Part shown: piece by piece, positions 24,975 to 34,596 of the stretch
Layout: each line of letters begins with the position of its first letter
How positions within the stretch are numbered: position 1 is the first letter of the stretch
NCBI RefSeq assembly: GCF_003075045.1
Contig: NZ_QCZD01000006.1
Span: 62,001 to 126,000, forward strand
Origin: Maribacter litoralis
GTDB taxonomy: Bacteria > Bacteroidota > Bacteroidia > Flavobacteriales > Flavobacteriaceae
Direction of reading: 5' to 3'
DNA: 64,000 bases
Notes under the pieces: model-generated
Databases searched by the model: none
What the model was told of the DNA's origin: nothing
Seen by the model: only the letters and a program-made list of their open reading frames with translations
Translations under genes and position numbers: made by a program

Positions 24975-27383
24975 ATGAGAAAGCACTATGTACTTTTTGT
25001 TGGATTGATACTTTTATCGATCTCAATGGTATCCGCACAGTTTAGCGATAAAAAGAAATACTTTGAAAAATATGAAGGGTTTTATAATTTTTACTACGAC
25101 GAGGGAAGTGATAAAATATACTTAGAAGTTGAAAAATTAGATGAAGAATTTCTATATGTATATTCACTAAGTAGTGGTATTGGTAGCAATGATATAGGTT
25201 TGGATAGAGGGCAGTTGGGCGACGAGCAAGTTGTTTACTTTACAAAAGCGGGCAACAAACTATTGTTGATACAGCCTAATTTAAAATATAGGGCCATTAC
25301 CAATAATGAACTAGAACGTAAATCTGTAGAACAGGCTTTTGCTAAATCCGTTTTATTTGGCTTTCCTATTGTAGAAGAGAATAACGGTACATATATAATA
25401 GATATCACAGATTTTTTAATGCAAGATGCTCACGGAGTTTCTAGTCGGTTAAAGAGAAGAGAACAAGGTTCTTATAGCCTTGATAAATCTAAAAGTGCAT
25501 TTGCTTTAGATAGAACCAAGGCTTTTCCTAAAAATGTAGAGTTCGATGTTACGATGACTTTTAAGGGGCAGGCGAAAGGAAGCTATATAAGAAGCGTAGC
25601 TCCAAATGCAAACCTGGTTACCGTTGCAGAACATCATTCATTTATAGAGTTACCGGATAATAAGTACAAAAAACGTGTATTCGACCCAAGGTCGGGCTCT
25701 TCTCCTTTTAACTACTATGATTATGCTACTCCTGTTGAAGAAAATATTTTAAAGCAATTTATAAGAAGACACCGCTTAGAGAAAAAAGACCCTACTGCAG
25801 AAGTGAGCGAGGCGGTTGAACCTATAATTTATTATTTGGATAATGGTACACCAGAACCTGTAAGATCTGCTTTATTAGAAGGTGGTCGTTGGTGGAACCA
25901 GGCTTTTGAAGCTATTGGATATAAAGATGCCTTTCAGCTAAAAATGTTACCAGATGACGCGGATCCTTTAGATGTTCGCTACAATGTAATTCAATGGGTT
26001 CACCGATCTACCAGAGGGTGGAGTTATGGTAGTAGTATTACCGATCCAAGAACTGGTGAAATTATGAAAGGTCATGTAAGTCTGGGTAGCTTGAGAATAC
26101 GACAAGATTTTTTAATCGCTCAGGCGTTAATGAATAAACCATTTGCCGAGCGAGACGATAATTATGAGCACATGTTAGAAATGGCCATAGCGCGTATTAG
26201 GCAATTGTCTGCTCATGAAATAGGACATACTTTAGGGTTTGCGCATAATTATGCTGCCAGTACCACGGGCAAAGCCTCGGTGATGGATTATCCTCATCCA
26301 CAGTTTACTTTAAAAGATGGCGAGATCAACTTTGCAAATGCCTATGAAACCGGTATCGGTGATTGGGACAAGGTAACTGTGGCTTATTCTTACCAAGATT
26401 TTAAGAATGGGGAAAGTGAAAAAGAAGGCTTGAACAAGATTTTAGATAAAGCAAAAGCCGACGGACTACGTTACATTACCGATCAAGATGCAAGACCGCA
26501 AGGTAGTGCCCATGTTTTAGCCCATTTGTGGGATAATGGTACCGATGTCAGTAAAGAGTTAGAAGATATGCTGAACATCCGTAAGGTTGCAATAGATAAT
26601 TTTTCTGTTGATAATATTCAAGAAGGTACACCGTATTCTGTATTGGAAGATGTGTTTGTGCCGCTATATTTCTTTCATAGGTACCAAACTGAAGGTGTAG
26701 CCAAAATAATAGGTGGGTTGGAATATAATTATGCCGTAAAGGGTGATGGGCAAGAAGTGGTCGCTATTGCCAATAAAGCGATGCAAGAAGAAGCCCTGAA
26801 GACTGTGTTGAAAACCTTGGATGCCAATGAGATCGCAATACCAAAAGATAAGTTAAGCTTATTTCCGCCGCGTTCTTTTGGTACACCTAGAACAAGGGAA
26901 TCCATAAAAGGTAAAACAGGTGTGTCATTCGATGCACTATCAGCTGTAGAAACTGCTTCTGATATGACTTTGAAGTTTTTGTTGCATCCAGAAAAGGCAT
27001 CGAGACTTATTCAGCAAAAAGCTGTTGATACCGATAATGTTGGTTTAGATGAGGTTTTAGATAAATTGATAGCCTCAACTATTAATAAAAAGCAAAAAAA
27101 CGCATATTTAAACGAAGCACAGACCATTATAAACTTTAGGGTTTTACTGCATGTTATGAACTTGGCTGGTCATAATAATGTACACCCACAAGTAAATGCC
27201 ATTGCTTCTCAAAAATTAAAAGAACTACGTTCTCAATTTTCGAAGGATTCTGGAAGTAATGCCATTAGTGCAGAAATGGTCAAAAGAATTAACGCCTTTG
27301 ATGAGCATCCAGAATTGTTCAAAGTGATACCTTCGCCAAAAATTCCAGATGGTTCGCCAATTGGAACAACATGTTTTCACTAA
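24975..27383 (+). CDS. Secreted zinc-dependent metalloprotease (DUF5117/DUF4953 type)
   Basis: 802 aa with a signal peptide (to about residue 21, VSAQ). The metzincin-like zinc motif HEIGHTLGFAH is at 414-424 and a Met-turn candidate SVMDYP follows at 436-441. The N-terminal third is a beta-rich domain typical of the DUF5117 family. These large Bacteroidetes proteases are periplasmic or secreted, with unknown substrates. The gene ends 21 bp before the threonine aldolase gene on the same strand, so the two may share a transcript, without evident functional connection. Confidence 0.88.
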   Translation: MRKHYVLFVGLILLSISMVSAQFSDKKKYFEKYEGFYNFYYDEGSDKIYLEVEKLDEEFLYVYSLSSGIGSNDIGLDRGQLGDEQVVYFTKAGNKLLLIQPNLKYRAITNNELERKSVEQAFAKSVLFGFPIVEENNGTYIIDITDFLMQDAHGVSSRLKRREQGSYSLDKSKSAFALDRTKAFPKNVEFDVTMTFKGQAKGSYIRSVAPNANLVTVAEHHSFIELPDNKYKKRVFDPRSGSSPFNYYDYATPVEENILKQFIRRHRLEKKDPTAEVSEAVEPIIYYLDNGTPEPVRSALLEGGRWWNQAFEAIGYKDAFQLKMLPDDADPLDVRYNVIQWVHRSTRGWSYGSSITDPRTGEIMKGHVSLGSLRIRQDFLIAQALMNKPFAERDDNYEHMLEMAIARIRQLSAHEIGHTLGFAHNYAASTTGKASVMDYPHPQFTLKDGEINFANAYETGIGDWDKVTVAYSYQDFKNGESEKEGLNKILDKAKADGLRYITDQDARPQGSAHVLAHLWDNGTDVSKELEDMLNIRKVAIDNFSVDNIQEGTPYSVLEDVFVPLYFFHRYQTEGVAKIIGGLEYNYAVKGDGQEVVAIANKAMQEEALKTVLKTLDANEIAIPKDKLSLFPPRSFGTPRTRESIKGKTGVSFDALSAVETASDMTLKFLLHPEKASRLIQQKAVDTDNVGLDEVLDKLIASTINKKQKNAYLNEAQTIINFRVLLHVMNLAGHNNVHPQVNAIASQKLKELRSQFSKDSGSNAISAEMVKRINAFDEHPELFKVIPSPKIPDGSPIGTTCFH

Positions 27384-27404
27384 TTCACTTATTATAATTC
27401 AAGT

Positions 27405-28427
27405 ATGCTTATTAATCTTATCAGTGATACGGTAACCAAACCAACCCAAGGTATGTTAGATGCTATGATGTCTGCAGCCGTTGGTGATGATGTGTTTAAA
27501 GAAGATCCAACGGTAAATGCCCTAGAGGAAAAGGCAGCTAAACTTTTTGGAATGGAGTCGGCACTTTTTTTTCCAAGTGGCACCATGACCAACCAGACTG
27601 CGATTAAGTTACATACACAGCCTGGTGAACAGTTAATTTGTGATAAATATGCCCACATTTATAATTATGAGGGTGGTGGTGTTAGTTTTAATAGCGGAGT
27701 GTCTTGTAGATTGGTTGATGGTGATAGAGGAACCATGACCGCTGAGCAGGTTACGGCAGCTATAAATCCACCAGATTTTTATCATAGCCCATTAACTACA
27801 TTGGTAAGTATAGAAAACACCGCAAATAAAGGAGGAGGAACTTGTTGGGATTTTAATGAGTTGCTAGCGATTAGAAAAGTGTGCGATGAACATAATTTAG
27901 GGTATCATTTAGACGGTGCCCGATTATGGAATGCCATGGTAGAAATGAAAGAGACTCCTTTGCAATACGGTGAGCTTTTTGATACTATTAGTGTCTGTTT
28001 AAGTAAAGGGCTTGGTTGCCCTGTAGGGTCATTATTATTGGGTACAAAAGTACAAATGGAAAAAGCTATTCGTATTCGTAAAATATTTGGGGGCGGTATG
28101 AGGCAATCTGGTTTCTTGGCCGCAGCTGCTATTTATGCGCTGGATAATCATGTAGACCGTTTAGCCGATGATCATAAAAGAGCAAAGGAAATAGGGGAGG
28201 CTTTATCGGCAAAGTCATTCATTAAAAAAGTGGAGCCTATAGAAACCAATATCGTCATTTTTGAAATTGATGAGTCATTTATGACAAGTGATCAATTTGT
28301 AAATAGATTAAAAGAAAAAGAAATTCTAATAATAGGTATGGGACAAGGAAAATTGCGAATGGTAACCCATTTAGACTATACAGATAATATGCATAACGAA
28401 TTGCTTAAGCATTTGGCCGCTTTTTAA
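27405..28427 (+). CDS. ltaE: Low-specificity L-threonine aldolase
   Basis: 340 aa PLP enzyme of fold type I (beta-eliminating lyase family). Visible: SDTVTKPT near the N-terminus, HLDGARLWNA with Asp170 that contacts the PLP ring nitrogen, and the Schiff-base lysine Lys201 in CLSKGLGCPVGS. The enzyme splits threonine or allo-threonine into glycine and acetaldehyde. Length and motifs agree with the family from end to end. Its stop lies 1 bp from the stop of the convergent DUF1508 gene. Confidence 0.9.
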   Translation: MLINLISDTVTKPTQGMLDAMMSAAVGDDVFKEDPTVNALEEKAAKLFGMESALFFPSGTMTNQTAIKLHTQPGEQLICDKYAHIYNYEGGGVSFNSGVSCRLVDGDRGTMTAEQVTAAINPPDFYHSPLTTLVSIENTANKGGGTCWDFNELLAIRKVCDEHNLGYHLDGARLWNAMVEMKETPLQYGELFDTISVCLSKGLGCPVGSLLLGTKVQMEKAIRIRKIFGGGMRQSGFLAAAAIYALDNHVDRLADDHKRAKEIGEALSAKSFIKKVEPIETNIVIFEIDESFMTSDQFVNRLKEKEILIIGMGQGKLRMVTHLDYTDNMHNELLKHLAAF

Positions 28428-28428
28428 T

Positions 28429-28734
28429 TCACTCTTCTAAACTGTTCTTAATATTGAGTATGCCATTTTCCATTCCTGCTTCAGAAGAATAAAATCCGCT
28501 AGCGCCTACAATCTTACCAGTAGAATTTTTTAATTCCACCAAAAATTTACCATCGGTGTTGGTTCTTCTTTCAAAGAATTTTCCGTTAGATTTTTTTAGT
28601 GATTTAATATCCCTTATTGTCTTATCTGTTTCATTTTCACTATTAAAGGGTATACTTTTTAATAATACTTGCCCATTGCCAGACTTTAAAATAAACTGGT
28701 AGAATCCGTCTTTATCTTTAATAATTTTAATCAT
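28429..28734 (-). CDS. YegP-like DUF1508 protein
   Basis: 101 aa, two tandem DUF1508 modules: the first about 4-50 (KDGFYQFILKSGNGQVLLKS), the second about 53-98 (GKFLVELKNSTGKIVGASGFYSS). Each module has the pattern F-x-F/W-x-L-K-x-x-N/S-G-x-x-I. Such proteins are small and soluble, with no known biochemical activity. The second copy is slightly degenerate. Single gene, convergent with ltaE. Confidence 0.82.
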   Translation of the reverse strand: MIKIIKDKDGFYQFILKSGNGQVLLKSIPFNSENETDKTIRDIKSLKKSNGKFFERRTNTDGKFLVELKNSTGKIVGASGFYSSEAGMENGILNIKNSLEE

Positions 28735-28920
28735 ATCCTTAAAGATAAATAATATTTTCTCTGCTTTTTAGTGACTTTTTAAATAATAGTGTGTCTTAAT
28801 TATTGAGGCGTTAAATAAAGGTTTTTTTAATAGAGCTCGACACTCAAATTAAACCGGTTAACAGGAAACCTCGGATAAATAATTATAAATAACCAATTAT
28901 TAATTTTAAACACTATCAAA

Positions 28921-30021
28921 ATGAAGAAAGTATTATTTCTAGCAGTTGCATTTTCTGCTTCTTTTGCAATGGCACAAGACTTGCCGTCAAACCCAGAACC
29001 AGGTAAATGTTATGTTCGTTGTACAACGCCAGATGTTTATGTGAATGAAACAACTACTATTACAACAAATCCATCGTACAAAATTTTAAAAACGATTCCT
29101 GCTACTTTTAAGACAATTACAGAGCGTGTATTGGTTAGAGAAGAAGAAAAAGTGCTTACCGTGGTTCCTGCTAAGTGGGGAACGGAAACGGTAACTTACG
29201 TATCTAAAGGAGGTGGAAATTCTTTAAAAGTAATCCCTGCTTCTTTTTCTCCCAGTACACAAACTATAGAAATTAAGCCTGCATATGCACAGTGGGAACT
29301 TGGTGTTGCCGCTCCTGATTGTGAGTCAGGAAATCCAGATGATTGTAGATACTGGTGTTACAAAGGGTATCCTGCACAGTTCGAAACAGTTTCAACTCAA
29401 GTATTGGCTAGTGATGCCTCTACAACAAGTTCTCCTTTAGGATCTCAAAATGGTTCTTATACTAAAGCTGTATTGCTTTCGCCTGCTACTGTAGTTGAAA
29501 AAATTATACCAGCAGAATACAAAGAAATCACTAAAACCGTATTGGATAAAGATGCCTATACTGTTGAAGAGATTATACCTGCCAAAACAACTACGATCAC
29601 CAAAGAAGTTTTAAAGGAAAAAGGTGGTTTAACTACGTGGAAAGAAGTGGAATGTGCTTTAGTTGAGTACCAAGCTTTACCTATAAACTGGAACTCTGGT
29701 AGTGCAACATTGACTTCAGAAGCTAAGAGTATTATTGATAACAGATTACTTCCAATATTGGCGCAAAACCCAGGAGTGAAAGTTGAATTAGCTTCTCATA
29801 CAGATTCTCAGGGTAGTTCAGTATCTAACCAAGACCTATCTGAAAGAAGAGCTAAGGCTGTAGCTGATTACCTAATTACAAAAGGTGTAAACTCTAGTCT
29901 TTTAGTAGCTAACGGTTACGGTGAAACTAGATTATTGAACAGATGTAGTGATGGTGTTTCTTGTACGGCAAGAGAGCATGCAGTAAATAGAAGAACTCAA
30001 TTTAGATTAATTAACAATTAA
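28921..30021 (+). CDS. OmpA-family peptidoglycan-associated protein with repeated N-terminal region
   Basis: 366 aa. Signal peptide (to about residue 19, AMAQ), then a region of about 220 residues built from repeats of the pattern I/V-P-A-x-(F/Y/T)-x-x-x-T-x-x-V-L (around residues 57, 80, 101, 195 and 220), and a C-terminal OmpA-type domain (about 253-366) with the peptidoglycan-contacting LASHTDSQGSS and NRRTQFRL. Six Cys residues, four of them in the N-terminal half, suggest disulfides. No barrel strands, so probably a periplasmic, cell-wall-bound protein. Single gene with its own terminator. Confidence 0.85.
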   Translation: MKKVLFLAVAFSASFAMAQDLPSNPEPGKCYVRCTTPDVYVNETTTITTNPSYKILKTIPATFKTITERVLVREEEKVLTVVPAKWGTETVTYVSKGGGNSLKVIPASFSPSTQTIEIKPAYAQWELGVAAPDCESGNPDDCRYWCYKGYPAQFETVSTQVLASDASTTSSPLGSQNGSYTKAVLLSPATVVEKIIPAEYKEITKTVLDKDAYTVEEIIPAKTTTITKEVLKEKGGLTTWKEVECALVEYQALPINWNSGSATLTSEAKSIIDNRLLPILAQNPGVKVELASHTDSQGSSVSNQDLSERRAKAVADYLITKGVNSSLLVANGYGETRLLNRCSDGVSCTAREHAVNRRTQFRLINN

Positions 30022-30044
30022 TAATTAGGTTGTTTTTTTGATTG

Positions 30045-30075
30045 AAAAGGGCTTACATAAAGTAAGCCCTTTTTT
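30045..30075 (+). terminator. Rho-independent terminator of the OmpA-family gene
   Basis: Arms AAAAGGGCTTAC and GTAAGCCCTTTT around a 5-nt loop, followed by T residues, 24 bp after the stop. Confidence 0.9.
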
Positions 30076-30303
30076 AATGCTTTAAACTTAAATCATAATA
30101 AACATCTTACTTTATTGTTTGATGCTGTTTTGTTTTGGTAAGAATGTTTTTTCGTAAAGGTTGTAGTTGAGGTTATTTTTTGATCTTATCACAATCTTAA
30201 ACTAATAATGCTCTTTATTACAGTCGTAAAAATTATCTATTATGCAGGGTAATAATTGTAAGTAGATAAAGCTTATAATAATATAATAGAGTGATGTTGA
30301 GGT

Positions 30304-30341
30304 AAAAAAAATGGTCTATGTTTCATAGACCATTTTTTTTT
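30304..30341. terminator. Hairpin terminator of the thioredoxin/YbaB operon
   Basis: 17-bp perfect arms (AAAAAAAATGGTCTATG / its complement) around a TTT loop. On the minus strand it comes 14 bp after the thioredoxin stop and ends in eight T residues. Confidence 0.88.
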
Positions 30342-30354
30342 GAATATTAATAAA

Positions 30355-30807
30355 TTACTTATTCTTTTCAAGAAGTCTAAGATGAGAATCTATAACACCG
30401 TTCATGCTATAACCAGAAAGGGCATCTAACTCTTTTCCTTTATAATCCAATACTTTAAAAAGTGGAAACACTTTCTTTTTGTTCAGTTTGGTTAGTAAAT
30501 CTTTATTGTGGGCCAATTGTTTTGCGCTTAAAAGGTCCTTGTTTCTAGGTACATCTATATATAACAATATGTAATTGTCAGATAGTTCTTGAAATTCATT
30601 TGTGTCAAATAAATCGGTCTTTAACATTTTACATGGAGGGCACCAATCACTACCTGTAAAATATACAAGTACATTTTTTTTCTGCTTTTTTGCTTTTGAA
30701 ATAGCAGTTTCGTAATTCGTGATCCATTTAGAATCATTTACAGTTGTAATTTCCGCTTGGGCAGTAGCTAAAAACGGAATCATAAATAATAAAAAAAGAT
30801 ATTTCAT
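30355..30807 (-). CDS. Secreted thioredoxin-fold protein with CPPC active site
   Basis: 150 aa from ATG 30807 (MKYLFLLFMIPFLATAQA), chosen because it opens with the signal peptide; the frame extends 13 codons upstream into the YbaB intergenic space. The redox site is SDWCPPCK (Cys56, Cys59). The single thioredoxin domain is of the type found in small periplasmic thioredoxins of Bacteroidetes (thioredoxin_7/DUF255-like). Expected to reduce or oxidise disulfides outside the cytoplasm; CPPC is a reducing-type site. It follows the ybaB gene after 41 bp. Confidence 0.83.
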   Translation of the reverse strand: MKYLFLLFMIPFLATAQAEITTVNDSKWITNYETAISKAKKQKKNVLVYFTGSDWCPPCKMLKTDLFDTNEFQELSDNYILLYIDVPRNKDLLSAKQLAHNKDLLTKLNKKKVFPLFKVLDYKGKELDALSGYSMNGVIDSHLRLLEKNK

Positions 30808-30848
30808 GAATTTTATTTTAAATGTCAATTGCAAATAACCTGCCAATC

Positions 30849-31175
30849 TTACTTGAATAACGAATCCATTCCCGGAATATTGGGCATACCGTCTTTGGCA
30901 ACAGCAGCCAATTCGGTTTCATTTACGTTCGTTGCGTTTTGTATGGCTTTGTTCAAGGTTAGTATTAAATAATCTTCTAGTTGCTCTTTATCTTCTAAAA
31001 GACTGTCATCTATTGCTATTTTTTTAATTTCTCTATTTGCAGTTATGGTTATCGAAACCAATTCGTCATTAGACTTTTCTTCAAGAGTAACTGTATTTAA
31101 CCTTTTTTTGGTTTCTTCAACTTTTTTTTGGGTTTCTTTGAGTTTTCCCATCATACCCATCATATCTCCGAACAT
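30849..31175 (-). CDS. ybaB: YbaB/EbfC nucleoid-associated protein
   Basis: 108 aa, full length for the family. Starts [21 protein letters not shown], then the helical N-terminal arm, the central beta-sheet with [14 protein letters not shown] and the C-terminal helix. These proteins form dimers that bind DNA without strict sequence preference; the gene often sits beside dnaX/recR, but here it is upstream of a secreted thioredoxin. Single-domain and unambiguous in shape. Confidence 0.88.
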   Translation of the reverse strand: MFGDMMGMMGKLKETQKKVEETKKRLNTVTLEEKSNDELVSITITANREIKKIAIDDSLLEDKEQLEDYLILTLNKAIQNATNVNETELAAVAKDGMPNIPGMDSLFK

Positions 31176-31266
31176 AGTTTTGTTTTTTAATTTTTTGGTA
31201 AAAATACTAAAAATAGGAGCATTTTAGTTTTTGGTCATATTAAAACGGGGGTCTATGAATTAGTCT

Positions 31267-31274
31267 TATTTTTG
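31267..31274 (+). promoter_or_regulatory. -7 element TATTTTTG of the oligopeptidase B gene
   Basis: Matches TAnnTTTG 27 bp before ATG 31301; no TTG at proper spacing upstream. Tentative. Confidence 0.4.
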
Positions 31275-31300
31275 CCGTCTTATTTTATAATGAAGTTGGT

Positions 31301-33358
31301 ATGAGTATTAAGCATCCGCCAAAGGCGAAAAAAATTCCTAAAGAATTAATTATTCATAATGATGTTAGAATAGACAATTACTATTGGCTTAACGACAAGG
31401 AAAATAATGAGGTATTAGCTTATCTTGAGGCAGAAAATAACTATTACGATGCTATAACAGCGCACACCAAGGATTTTCAAGAAGAATTATTTCAAGAAAT
31501 GAAAGGTAGGATTAAGGAAGATGATTCTTCTGTGCCTTATAAATTGAATGATTACTGGTATAGTACCCGATATGTTATTGGAGGTGAATATCCCTTATAC
31601 TCTAGATTCAAGCATGATTTGAGTGCTGAGGAGGAAATTATGTTCAATGGTAATGAAATGGCAAAGGGGCACGATTATTTTAATCTTGGTGGTATTGCCA
31701 TTAGCCCTAATAATAAATTAGCCGCATATGGAGTAGATACTGTTTCTAGAAGGCAATATACCTTACAGATCAAAAACCTGGAAACGGGTGAAATCTTAGA
31801 TGATAAAATAGAAAATACTACAGGTGGCGGTGTATGGGCAAATGATAATGAAACTTTGTTTTATACCCGTAAAGACCCTGTTACATTGAGGTCGGATAAA
31901 ATTTATAAGCATAAATTAGGTACGCCTACTTCTGAAGATGTTTTAATTTTTCATGAACAAGATGATACCTTTAGCACGTTTATTTATAGAACCAAATCGA
32001 AGAAATTTTTGGTCATAGGATCGTTTAGCACCTTAACATCAGAATTTCAGATATTATCTACGGATAATCCTGATGGGGAGTTTGAAGTATTTTCTCCTAG
32101 AGAACGTGGTTTGGAATATACTATTTTCCATTATGCAGATAGTTTCTACATTCTTACCAATAAGGATAAGGCAGAGAATTTTAAGTTAATGCGCACTGCA
32201 GAAAATCAAACTTCATCAGAGCATTGGCAAGAATTTATACCACATCGTAAAGAAGTATTGCTAGAGGACGTTGATATTTTTAAGGAATATTATGTACTAT
32301 CTGAGCGTGAAAACGGATTGAATAAAATTAGGATTGTGAGATGGGATGGCGCAGAGGAATACTATCTGCCTTTCCAAAGTGAAACGTATACCGCTTATGT
32401 AGGGAACAATCCTGATTTTGATACTGAAATACTAAGGTATTCCTATAATTCTATGTCGACGCCCAGTTCCGTAATAGATTTTAATATGCGAACGAAGGAC
32501 AAAGTCATCAAAAAAGAACAAACGGTACTTGGTGGCTTGTTCAATAAAGAAAATTATACAGAAGTTCGTCTATGGGCTATCGCTAGAGATGGTGTAAAGA
32601 TACCCATGTCGGTAGTGCATAGAAAAGATACGGAGTTAAATGAAGATACTCCCATATTACAATATGCATACGGGTCTTACGGTTCAACTATTGACCCGTA
32701 CTTTTCTACTGTAAGGTTAAGCTTGCTAGACCGTGGTTTTGTGTTTGTTATTGCCCATATAAGAGGAGGCGAGTACCTTGGTCGTAATTGGTACGAAAAC
32801 GGTAAATTATTACAAAAGAAAAATACTTTTACCGATTTTATAGATTGCTCCAAATTTTTGATTGAACAGAAAATGACCAGTGCCAAGCATTTGTATGCCA
32901 TGGGCGGTTCTGCCGGTGGTTTGCTAATGGGGGCGGTTATAAACATGCAGCCGGATATTTATAATGGTGTTATAGCAGCCGTGCCATTTGTTGATGTGGT
33001 TACGACAATGTTAGATGATTCTATTCCTTTGACTACGGGTGAGTATGATGAATGGGGCAACCCTAATGATAAGGTGTATTATGAGTATATGAAATCATAT
33101 TCCCCTTATGATAATGTGGTTGCACAAGAGTATCCGAACATGTTGGTGACAACAGGTTTACATGATTCGCAAGTGCAGTATTTTGAACCTGCAAAGTGGG
33201 TTGCCAAGTTGCGAGAGTTAAAGAAAGACGACCACCAATTACTATTGAATACTAATATGGATGCGGGTCATGGCGGTGCTTCAGGTAGATTTGAGTCGTT
33301 AAGGGAAGTTGCTAAAGAATATGCATTTCTTTTAGATTTAGAAGGAAAAATCACATAG
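31301..33358 (+). CDS. ptrB: Oligopeptidase B (S9 family prolyl oligopeptidase-like serine peptidase)
   Basis: 685 aa: an N-terminal seven-bladed propeller (about 70-400) over a C-terminal alpha/beta-hydrolase. The catalytic Ser537 is in MGGSAGGLLMG, Asp622 in GLHDSQVQYF and His657 in AGHGGASGR. No signal peptide, so cytosolic. Oligopeptidase B cuts short peptides after Arg or Lys. Length and the acidic residues near the active site agree with the family. Own promoter-like element upstream, and a cysteine-synthase-like gene 80 bp downstream. Confidence 0.92.
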   Translation: MSIKHPPKAKKIPKELIIHNDVRIDNYYWLNDKENNEVLAYLEAENNYYDAITAHTKDFQEELFQEMKGRIKEDDSSVPYKLNDYWYSTRYVIGGEYPLYSRFKHDLSAEEEIMFNGNEMAKGHDYFNLGGIAISPNNKLAAYGVDTVSRRQYTLQIKNLETGEILDDKIENTTGGGVWANDNETLFYTRKDPVTLRSDKIYKHKLGTPTSEDVLIFHEQDDTFSTFIYRTKSKKFLVIGSFSTLTSEFQILSTDNPDGEFEVFSPRERGLEYTIFHYADSFYILTNKDKAENFKLMRTAENQTSSEHWQEFIPHRKEVLLEDVDIFKEYYVLSERENGLNKIRIVRWDGAEEYYLPFQSETYTAYVGNNPDFDTEILRYSYNSMSTPSSVIDFNMRTKDKVIKKEQTVLGGLFNKENYTEVRLWAIARDGVKIPMSVVHRKDTELNEDTPILQYAYGSYGSTIDPYFSTVRLSLLDRGFVFVIAHIRGGEYLGRNWYENGKLLQKKNTFTDFIDCSKFLIEQKMTSAKHLYAMGGSAGGLLMGAVINMQPDIYNGVIAAVPFVDVVTTMLDDSIPLTTGEYDEWGNPNDKVYYEYMKSYSPYDNVVAQEYPNMLVTTGLHDSQVQYFEPAKWVAKLRELKKDDHQLLLNTNMDAGHGGASGRFESLREVAKEYAFLLDLEGKIT

Positions 33359-33372
33359 TTGAAAAAAAATGG

Positions 33373-33380
33373 TACTTTTG
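33373..33380 (+). promoter_or_regulatory. -7 element TACTTTTG
   Basis: Perfect TAnnTTTG, 58 bp before the ATG at 33439, which starts the cysteine-synthase-like gene. A TTG occurs only 11 bp upstream, too close to pair with it. Tentative. Confidence 0.4.
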
Positions 33381-33438
33381 CCTCATAAATTTTAAGAAAT
33401 TTCTTTTAATAAAATAACTAAACATTGATATCCCCCTT

Positions 33439-34479
33439 ATGAAAAATGAGATCAGGGCTTACAACAATATTTTAGAACTAGTTGGTAATACTCCATTAGT
33501 TAAGTTAAATAGAATAGCAGAAAATCTTACTGGTAATTTTTACGCCAAGGTAGAAGCGTTCAATCCGGGTCACTCTTCTAAAGATAGAATTGCGATTCAT
33601 ATTATTGAGCAGGCAGAAAAGGCAGGTATACTTACCGAAGGTAGTACTGTAATAGAAACAACTTCTGGAAACACTGGTTTTAGTATTGCAATGGCAAGTA
33701 TCATAAAAGGGTACGATTGTATACTGGCGGTAAGTTCCAAGTCTTCTCCAGATAAAATAGACATGTTGCGCTCAATGGGTGCGAAAGTATATGTTTGTCC
33801 GGCTCACGTAAGTGCAGATGATCCTAGGTCATATTACGAAGTAGCTAAGAGATTACATAAAGAAACAAAAGGTTCCATATACATTAATCAGTATTTTAAT
33901 AAACTGAATATGGAAGCGCACTATAAATCTACTGGTCCAGAGATTTGGGAGCAAACCGGTGGGCAAATAACACATTTGGTTGCTTGCAGTGGTACTGGAG
34001 GTACTATTTCTGGTACTGCTCGTTTTTTAAAAGAGCAAAACCCGAACATTAAAGTTATAGGTGTTGATGCTTTCGGTTCGGTATTAAAAAAGTATCATGA
34101 AACCGGTGAGCTAGATACTAATGAAATCTATCCATATAGAATAGAAGGTTTAGGTAAAAACTTAATTCCTGGTGCTACTGATTTTAGTACAATTGATGAA
34201 TTTATAAAGGTTACCGATGCAGAAAGTGCCCATACGGCTAGAGAAATTTCAAGAACAGAAGGTATTTTTGTTGGGTATACTAGTGGTGCAGTTATGCAGG
34301 CTATTAAGCAATTAAATGAATTAAATACATTTGACAAGAACAGTAATGTTGTGTGTATTTTCCCTGATCACGGTTCTCGCTATATGAGTAAAATATATAG
34401 TGACCAGTGGATGGAAGATCAAGGTTTCTTGAATACCAATACTGTTGAAGAGACACAAGAAATACAATACGTAAAGTAA
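33439..34479 (+). CDS. PLP-dependent cysteine synthase family protein (candidate cysteate synthase)
   Basis: 346 aa, fold-type II beta-replacement enzyme. Schiff-base Lys48 is in HSSKDR, the substrate loop TSGNTG is at 75-80, and the phosphate-binding GTGGT follows (about 188). It is of the cystathionine-synthase/cysteine-synthase B group and lacks CBS or heme domains. Its placement beside an alpha-oxoamine synthase suggests that it makes L-cysteate, the head-group precursor of capnine, from a phosphoserine-type substrate and sulfite, as described for the capnine pathway. Ordinary cysteine synthesis remains possible. Confidence 0.85.
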   Translation: MKNEIRAYNNILELVGNTPLVKLNRIAENLTGNFYAKVEAFNPGHSSKDRIAIHIIEQAEKAGILTEGSTVIETTSGNTGFSIAMASIIKGYDCILAVSSKSSPDKIDMLRSMGAKVYVCPAHVSADDPRSYYEVAKRLHKETKGSIYINQYFNKLNMEAHYKSTGPEIWEQTGGQITHLVACSGTGGTISGTARFLKEQNPNIKVIGVDAFGSVLKKYHETGELDTNEIYPYRIEGLGKNLIPGATDFSTIDEFIKVTDAESAHTAREISRTEGIFVGYTSGAVMQAIKQLNELNTFDKNSNVVCIFPDHGSRYMSKIYSDQWMEDQGFLNTNTVEETQEIQYVK

Positions 34480-34501
34480 AAAGAAGCTCTTTAAAATTTA
34501 T

Positions 34502-34529
34502 AAAAAGTGGGTCTTTGACCCACTTTTTT
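34502..34529. terminator. Rho-independent terminator
   Basis: Arms AAAAAGTGGGTC and GACCCACTTTTTT around TTT, 22 bp after the cysteine-synthase-like gene. The next gene has its own -7 element, so the pair are probably separate transcripts. Confidence 0.9.
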
Positions 34530-34567
34530 GCATAATAAATAATTTATGAATCTTTATCAATTTTTTT

Positions 34568-34575
34568 TACTTTTG
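34568..34575 (+). promoter_or_regulatory. -7 element TACTTTTG of the alpha-oxoamine synthase gene
   Basis: Perfect TAnnTTTG, 21 bp before ATG 34597, directly after the terminator of the preceding gene. No clear TTG upstream. Confidence 0.5.
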
Positions 34576-34596
34576 CAGACAGATCCAAATTAAACA

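Larger units (their letters stand above)
30022..30354. other. Non-coding stretch between two convergent genes
   Basis: 333 bp without any plausible ORF. It holds two hairpin terminators (30045-30075 and 30304-30341); the 230 bp between them is AT-rich and I see no structure in it. The second hairpin serves the minus-strand thioredoxin/YbaB operon. Confidence 0.7.

Noticed and set aside
30076-30303. Small RNA between the two terminators downstream of the OmpA-family gene
   Set aside because: No promoter and no structure; the second hairpin is explained as the terminator of the minus-strand operon.
33362-33372. TTG at 33359 as -33 partner of TACTTTTG
   Set aside because: Spacing is 11 bp, too short for the Bacteroidetes promoter (19-21 bp).
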